Source of the DNA: Liolophura sinensis
Lineage: Eukaryota > Mollusca > Polyplacophora > Chitonida > Chitonidae
Length of the DNA stretch: 64,000 nt
NCBI RefSeq assembly: GCF_032854445.1
Contig: NC_088295.1
Span: 4,964,501-5,028,500 of the forward strand
Direction: 5' to 3'
This document shows positions 46,427-64,000 of the stretch, one piece after another. Every line of letters begins with the position of its first letter. Within the stretch, counting starts at the first letter, position 1. Below the pieces are notes generated by a model that did no database searches, had not been told where the DNA came from, and worked only from the letters and a program-made list of their open reading frames with translations. A program made the translations under genes and the position numbers.

Positions 46427-46698
46427 GATATGTGGCTTGGTGTAGCTAATCTGAAGAGTGAAGCTTGTCAGAGTGGAAAGAGACAGTTAATCACTTCAGT
46501 GCGAGCTCAACGAGAGTGTCACTATATGATTTACTGCAGGAGGTAGCTGTGAACAAGAAGACTGACAGACTGTAGATCACATGAAATGGATGTGAACAGC
46601 TGTTACTACAGGGTGACGTAGAGTGGCAAGAGGTCACTGCTTCTCTGTCATGGAAGTGTCTCAGCAATATTTAACAACACCAAAGCGCAATCACGATT

Positions 46699-46716
46699 GT
46701 CCCATTTCGGGCGCCA
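46699..46716 (-). other. Primer binding site, tRNA-Lys type
   Basis: In element orientation TGGCGCCCGAAATGGGAC, two bases after the LTR end. It resembles the site complementary to the 3' end of tRNA-Lys(UUU), with about two mismatches. Confidence 0.75.
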
Positions 46717-46718
46717 AA

Positions 46719-47291
46719 TGTAAGACCTGTTTGTCTGCGGTCGAATCACCTGCGAGACTATCTTACGTTGTCGGGTGGACACGTGACTGGCTTTTGGGGA
46801 AACAAGTGTTAAATATATGCTGGACAAAGAACGCAAATGCTCTGCTGGGTTTTCACAAGTGCCACAGCCTGAGAATTTATTATTTAAGACAGAGATAATC
46901 AGTATGAGAGTAGGGGTATCTGTAAATATGTTCCTTTCCCTTCCTTCCTTCCTTCTGAGTTTGGATAGTTTCACAAGGAGAAGCAGCCTAGAGGGTAACG
47001 TCGGGCAGTCAAGACGGTACAGCACCTGGGTGAAATGTATGAATGAAGACTGGCTGTGATCTTGGTAAAACACGTCTTGACTGCTCGGCTGTCTTGGAGG
47101 GAATGGGGCTAAAACAAAGGGCCGCATGGCAAGGCTGGGGTGTGGAGGTCATGTGACCTCCCACCCCCTCTCAGGCCATGGGCACTCCCCCACAAGCATA
47201 AGGCTTGGTTACTGATGTGACTAGCTTACTGGTGAACACCCAGAGCAGATCTGGCCTGCAGGTTTGGGCAGATCTGACCTGGGGGTTTACA
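46719..47291 (-). repeat. 5' LTR (573 bp)
   Basis: Upstream LTR relative to Gag. It appears identical to the 42173 copy wherever I compared them. In element orientation it starts TGTAAACCCCC and ends GGTCTTACA. Confidence 0.95.
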
Positions 47292-47357
47292 TAAGTGACA
47301 TATTCTTGAGTACGGCGTAAAACACCAATCAAATAAATAAATAAATAAATAAATAAA
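47292..47357 (+). mobile_element. SINE, 3' part, split by the LTR element
   Basis: Reads TAAGTGACATATTCTTGAGT and ACGGCGTAAAACACCAATCA, then an AAATAAATAAA tail, the exact continuation of the 41998-42172 fragment. Confidence 0.9.
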
Positions 47358-48351
47358 AATGCACCAGTCATTTCCTAATTCCAAATGCGTGGTGTGTTCT
47401 CAACTGATACAAAACGAGCATAATATGTCGTTATATATAGGTGTAAATATAACTGCTTTGTTAGAATGTAAATTTTATTTAACTCTAAGTTTGCATATCT
47501 AATCGTTTTATGTATTTATCTATGAAGGAAAATGAAAGTTCATCCTGCTTGTAGCCCTAAACCTCCGATCTTTGGTAAGATAGACCTATACCGGTATTAA
47601 CAAACTAGTCGTCATAGTAGGCCTACATGGTGGTCATAAGGCTGACCGTCTTTCAGTTGTAATCCAGCCGTTTAAACTTTCGAACCGGACAATTCAGATC
47701 ACGATTAAATTTTATCCTACCCAACATTCTCTTCAAGAGTTTCATGCCCTGTAAAACAGAATGTTGTGTAGGATAAAATTTTCGCGGCACATCAACTTGC
47801 CCGAAGTTGAAAAAAAAATTCCAAACATGGCAGACGTTGACTTGAGTTGTACGATTCGAAAGTTGAAGAGGCTGGATTACAGTTGAAAGATGGTTTAACA
47901 ATCCTGGTTTTGACATATTACATTTCGGGCGTTTCAGGGAATTGGTGGATATCAAAAATAAGGTAGTGTTCGAGCCGGGTTTTTTTTTCAGTGAAATTGT
48001 TCGCATGGAAGCCTATATGACCGAAGCCAGGCGTTAGCTTTGGGCTAAATAAGACCATACTGGCCGTTAACATCGTGAGAACAAGGAGAATCTATAGACA
48101 TTCCCCTAACAACGCACTGGGATTCATATCTATAAAGTTTGACTCCATATCGATCAATTAAATATGCACAATACTTTACTGTGTAAGGAGCTTCTACATT
48201 AATTATGGCTGAATGCATCTCAAAATTAAAACGACAACACATCTATTTTAGACTACATCTACATTGATCAACATCCACCACGGATAAGCCTGGTTTCCGA
48301 AATGTGCATTTTCGGAAACCACACCACGTCAGTCTATTACTCGACGAGAAC
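47358..48351. promoter_or_regulatory. RINT1 upstream region
   Basis: About 1 kb before the RINT1 ATG. It contains a hairpin-forming inverted repeat (47649-47893) and no other clear feature. Promoter position is inferred only from gene order. Confidence 0.35.
47649..47893. repeat. Imperfect inverted repeat / MITE-like hairpin (about 245 bp)
   Basis: Outer arms of about 55 bp (GTAATCCAGCCGTTTAAACT left, reverse complement of AGAGGCTGGATTAC right) enclose a second pair of 25-bp arms (AATTTTATCCTAC.CAACATTC). No target duplication is evident. Confidence 0.75.
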
Positions 48352-60652
<12,301 letters not shown>

Positions 60653-61089
60653 ATACATTCCTGAGTACTGTATGTAGCACATTCCTCTCTGCCCTGTGTG
60701 TAGCACATTCCTCGCTGCCCTGTATGCCACCAGCTGCTTACCAGTAGCTACCTGTACCTGCTACCTCCAGCCTTGTTTACATGGCAAACTGACTCTACAG
60801 ATGAACGTAATGCCAGAACGTTCTCCAAACTTTGAATTTCATCTAGTGTATGTTCACATGAGTCAATTTCTCATTGAAAGGAAAAAAAATGGAACAATCG
60901 CTGAACAAACAAAATCATGAATACATGCCCATGTGCATATTTACAGACGATTGTGTATTTTTGGAAGATACTTCACCCACAATGTACGTCTTTGTAAGAT
61001 GTCATGGTAGTTAGACAAGACGACAATGACTTTATACTCTTGTGTAAAGCCTGTTTTAAGACAAACATGTTACTCTGCTGATTACCAAA

Positions 61090-62670
61090 TGGTGCTTGAT
61101 TACCAAAGGGTGCTAAAGAATCCTGTAACATGATGTGTAGTAATCATAGCCCTCAGAGGGTTGTGGTAACAACTAACAGGGCACCTGTAAAATGATGTGT
61201 AGTAATCATAGCCCTCAGAGGGTTGTGGTAACCACTGACAGAGCACCTGTAACATGATGTGTTGTAATCATAGCCCTCAGAGGGTTGTGGTAACAACTGA
61301 CAGGGCACCTGTAACATGATGTGTAGTAATCAGAGCCCTCAGAGTGTTGTGGTAACAACTGACAGGGCACCTGTAACATGATGTGTAGTAATCAGAGCCC
61401 TCAGAGTGTTGTGGTAACCACTGACAGGGCACCTGTAACATGATGTGTAGTAATGATAGCCCTCAGAGTGTTGTGGTAACAACTGACAGGGCACCTGTAA
61501 CATGATGTGTAGTAATCATAGCCCTCAGAGTGTTGTGGTAACAACTGACAGGGCACCTGTAACATGATGTGTAGTAATCATAGCCCTCAGAGGGTTGTGG
61601 TAACAACTGACAGGGCACCTGTAACATGATGTGTTGTAATGATAGCCCTCAGAGAGTTGTGGTAACCACTGACAGGGCACCTGTAACATGATGTGTAGTA
61701 ATGATAGCCCTCAGAGGGTTGTGGTAACAACTGACAGGGCACCTGTAACATGATGTGTTGTAATCATAGCCCTCAGAGGGTTGTGGTAACAACTGACAGG
61801 GCACCTGTAACATGATGTGTTGTAATGATAGCCCTCAGAGAGCTGTGGTAACACTGACAGGGCACCTGTAACATGATGTGTTGTAATCAGAGCCCCCAGA
61901 GGGTTGTGGTAACCACTGACAGAGCACTGTAACATGATGTGTAGTAATGATAGCCCTCAGAGGGTTGTGGTAACAACTGACAGGGCACCTGTAATGTGTA
62001 GTAAACAGAGCCCTCAGAGAGTTGTGGTAACCAATGACAGGGCACCTGTAACATGATGTGTAGTAATGATAGCCCTCAGAGGGTTGTAGTAACAACTGAC
62101 AGAGCACCTGTAACGTGTAGTAATCATAGCCCTCAGAGGGTTGTGGTAACCAATGACAGGGCACCTGTAACATGATGTGTAGTAATCATAGCCTTCAGGA
62201 GCTGTGGAAAACACTGACAGAGCATCTGTAACATGATGTGTAGTAATCAGAGCCCCCAGAGGGTTGTGGTAACCACTGACAGAGCACCTGTAACATGATG
62301 TGTTGTAATGATAGCCCTCAGAGGGTTGTGGTAACAACTGACAGGGAACCTGTAACATTATGTGTTGTAATCAGAGCCCCCAGAGGGTTGTGGTAACCAC
62401 TGACAGAGCACTGTAACATGATGTGTAGTAATGATAGCCCTCAGATGGTTGTGGTAACAACTGACAGAGCACTGTAACATGATGTGTTGTAATGATAGCT
62501 CTCAGAGGGTTGTGGTAACCACTGACAGAGCACCTGTGACATGATGTGTTGTAATCAGAGCCCCCAGAGGGTTGTGGTAACCACTGGCAGAGCACATGAA
62601 AGCAGGATGTGTAGTAATTAGAGCCCCGAGAGGGTCGTGGTAACCACTGACAGAGCACCTGTAACTATTG
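61090..62670 (+). repeat. 62-bp minisatellite x about 25, probably in the RINT1 3' UTR
   Basis: Unit ACAACTGACAGGGCACCTGT, AACATGATGTGTAGTAATCA and TAGCCCTCAGAGGGTTGTGG. Begins about 440 bp after the stop. Confidence 0.95.
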
Positions 62671-63589
62671 CCTGTTGCATAATACAAATGATGTATTCAG
62701 TGTAATTGAAATGTAACCCTTGTATTCCATGGTTTCTGGTAGGACATTTCATTATTAATTGTGTAGATATACTTTTTTGGAGGAAAACTTCGAATCATGA
62801 TAATTGGGACAGGAGCCATCCCAAAGGAAACGTTCCAGGCTGGTGTCCGTCACATGTACTAGAAACAAGGCACCTTGGTCAGGACTAGGTACAATGTGCC
62901 ACACAGATGGAGGTCAGATAAATATGTACTGCACAACTGTGGAATGATATAATGGAAAGAGTCTCCTTCAGATGGAGAGTTAGAATCTTGTGTGATGGCA
63001 GTTTTGTGGAGAGGATCAAAAGACGAAGGATCTGGGATATGTGTACTCACGTAGAAATCACCTCTGTTCCACACAAAAGTCACTTTCCCAGTGACCACAG
63101 AAGGTTTCCCATAGCTAACAAACTCTGAGGCAAATGTGATGTACATGTATTGGTAATCAACCTGCATTTAGCAGGTTCACCTGAAGTTTTCAAGCTAAGG
63201 GAAAAGCCCTTTGCCAGATTTGTCACTTGACACCTTTCCCCATTGTATTTTTGGTATATGCTGTTCAATAAGAACATATGTAGCAAATTAGAGGAGGGGG
63301 GTTGTTACTTTTAATTATTGACATCAATTTTATGTTTTGTCTCAGATTTTTGTTGGAATGTTGGCTTTTTCATAGTTTAAGTTAAAACGCAAGCATTAAT
63401 ATTACATATACATTTGTGTATTATTAACGAAAAAATATCAAGAAATACTTATCTGGTGCATTTATACAATATTCATACCAAATACATATGCATGGCGTTT
63501 CTGCACTCTGGATTTGCGCACTTCAGGTTAACTTATTGTCTGTACCATCATGTAATGGTGATATGTACTTGTACACTATAGCAGTGCAT

Positions 63590-63595
63590 AATAAA
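63590..63595 (+). terminator. Candidate RINT1 polyadenylation signal AATAAA
   Basis: First canonical AATAAA I find after the RINT1 stop. If used, the 3' UTR is about 2.9 kb and includes the 62-bp array. Confidence 0.4.
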
Positions 63596-63634
63596 GTTAC
63601 ATATGTATTTCTGTACAATTCCATCAGATATGAT

Positions 63635-63770
63635 GTCTAGCGTCCGATGTCCAGCATCCAGATCTGATGTCCAATATCCAGATCTAATGTCCGATATTCA
63701 GGTCTGATGTCCGATATCCAGATCTGACGGTATCCAGGTCTGACCGCCAGTGTCCAGGTCAGACGTTCGC
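63635..63770. repeat. About 20-bp tandem repeat x 6
   Basis: Copies of GATCTGATGTCCGATATCCA with substitutions. Confidence 0.85.
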
Positions 63771-64000
63771 CGTCTAATAACCTGATTTCACCTATAAGAT
63801 ATGACTTTTTCACCTGATTTTGAAGTTTACCACCCATTTGTGACGATTAGTAGCCTGATTTCAGTGAGTTGACGTTTAACGCCCAGAGCTAAAATTCATC
63901 TCATGGATTTTACTTGAAGCAATCATATCTGATATTTAATATGCCCATTTGACCTTCCACACCCAGTTTAGATGTACACCCATTTGTTCTGAATTTCAGC

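Larger units (their letters stand above)
42173..47291 (-). mobile_element. Young, internally deleted Ty3/gypsy-type LTR retrotransposon
   Basis: 5119 bp on the - strand, with two 573-bp LTRs (TG..CA ends), a TAAG target duplication (42169-42172 and 47292-47295), a lysine-tRNA-like primer binding site next to the 5' LTR and a polypurine tract next to the 3' LTR. Gene order is Gag, integrase C-terminus, then a third open frame. Protease, reverse transcriptase, RNase H and the integrase catalytic core are absent, so it cannot move on its own but could be mobilised in trans. It sits inside an older SINE in the EEF2KMT-RINT1 intergenic region. Confidence 0.95.
62671..64000. other. RINT1 3' UTR end and downstream DNA
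   Basis: No gene supported. A short 20-bp tandem repeat (GATCTGATGTCCAATATCCA type) is at 63635-63770, just past the candidate poly-A signal. Confidence 0.45.

Noticed and set aside
42126-47127. Duplicate 80-159-codon frames shared by 42.3 and 46.9 kb as genes
   Set aside because: They lie in the two LTRs and are noncoding sequence that happens to be open.
47821-47890. Short coding first exon (MADVDLSC..)
   Set aside because: It is one arm of the hairpin repeat and stops after about 19 codons with no partner exon recognised.
48304-48351. Upstream in-frame ATG as RINT1 start
   Set aside because: Poor context (GAAATGTGC) and no similarity to the family N-terminus; 48352 has a better context.
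62859-63167. 102-codon frame on the - strand
   Set aside because: No family features, overlaps the presumed RINT1 3' UTR and has no splice or start support.

Overview
The window is animal nuclear DNA. It holds intron-rich genes with metazoan orthologues, tRNA-derived SINEs, a Ty3/gypsy-type LTR retrotransposon and a very high load of minisatellites, about 18 kb or 28% of the window by eye. The SINE families (tails such as GAGTACGGCGTAAAACACC) and the frequent ACATGTA words suggest a lophotrochozoan, most likely a mollusc. That is inference from memory of such genomes, not a database result.

Three protein-coding genes can be reconstructed exon by exon with consistent phases and GT..AG borders. 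(1) The 3' two thirds of an R7-family regulator of G-protein signalling (RGS9/RGS11 type) lies on the + strand at 555-15177 in 12 exons; its DEP-encoding start is upstream of the window. (2) EEF2KMT/FAM86, the elongation factor 2 lysine methyltransferase, is complete on the - strand at 41559-33371 in 8 exons, about 419 aa. (3) RINT1, the NRZ/Dsl1 tethering-complex subunit, is complete on the + strand at 48352-60652 in 14 exons, about 800 aa. Its exon 8 carries an apparent 1-nt frameshift.

EEF2KMT and RINT1 are head to head. Between them sits a young 5.1-kb LTR element (42173-47291) with two 573-bp LTRs. It is internally deleted: it keeps a PNMA-like Gag and the integrase C-terminus, and has lost protease, RT, RNase H and the integrase core. 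It inserted into an older SINE, leaving a TAAG target duplication.

The rest is introns and intergenic DNA full of tandem arrays. 15-19 kb and 24.9-28.5 kb are two large satellites downstream of the RGS gene. 29-33 kb is AT-rich DNA, perhaps partly EEF2KMT 3' UTR. 61-62.7 kb is an array probably inside the RINT1 3' UTR.

The most notable pattern is that at least five intronic minisatellites, in all three genes, have a repeat unit that includes a real splice junction. Four copy a 5' splice donor with 7-26 nt of exon (7212, 39204, 53720, 57171). One copies a 3' splice acceptor with about 18 nt of exon (60093). The introns therefore carry up to about 15 copies of their own splice sites. I recall, unverified, a report of amphioxus Adh-locus minisatellites at exon/intron boundaries. 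Recurrence across unrelated genes here, including an acceptor case, deserves a genome-wide look.
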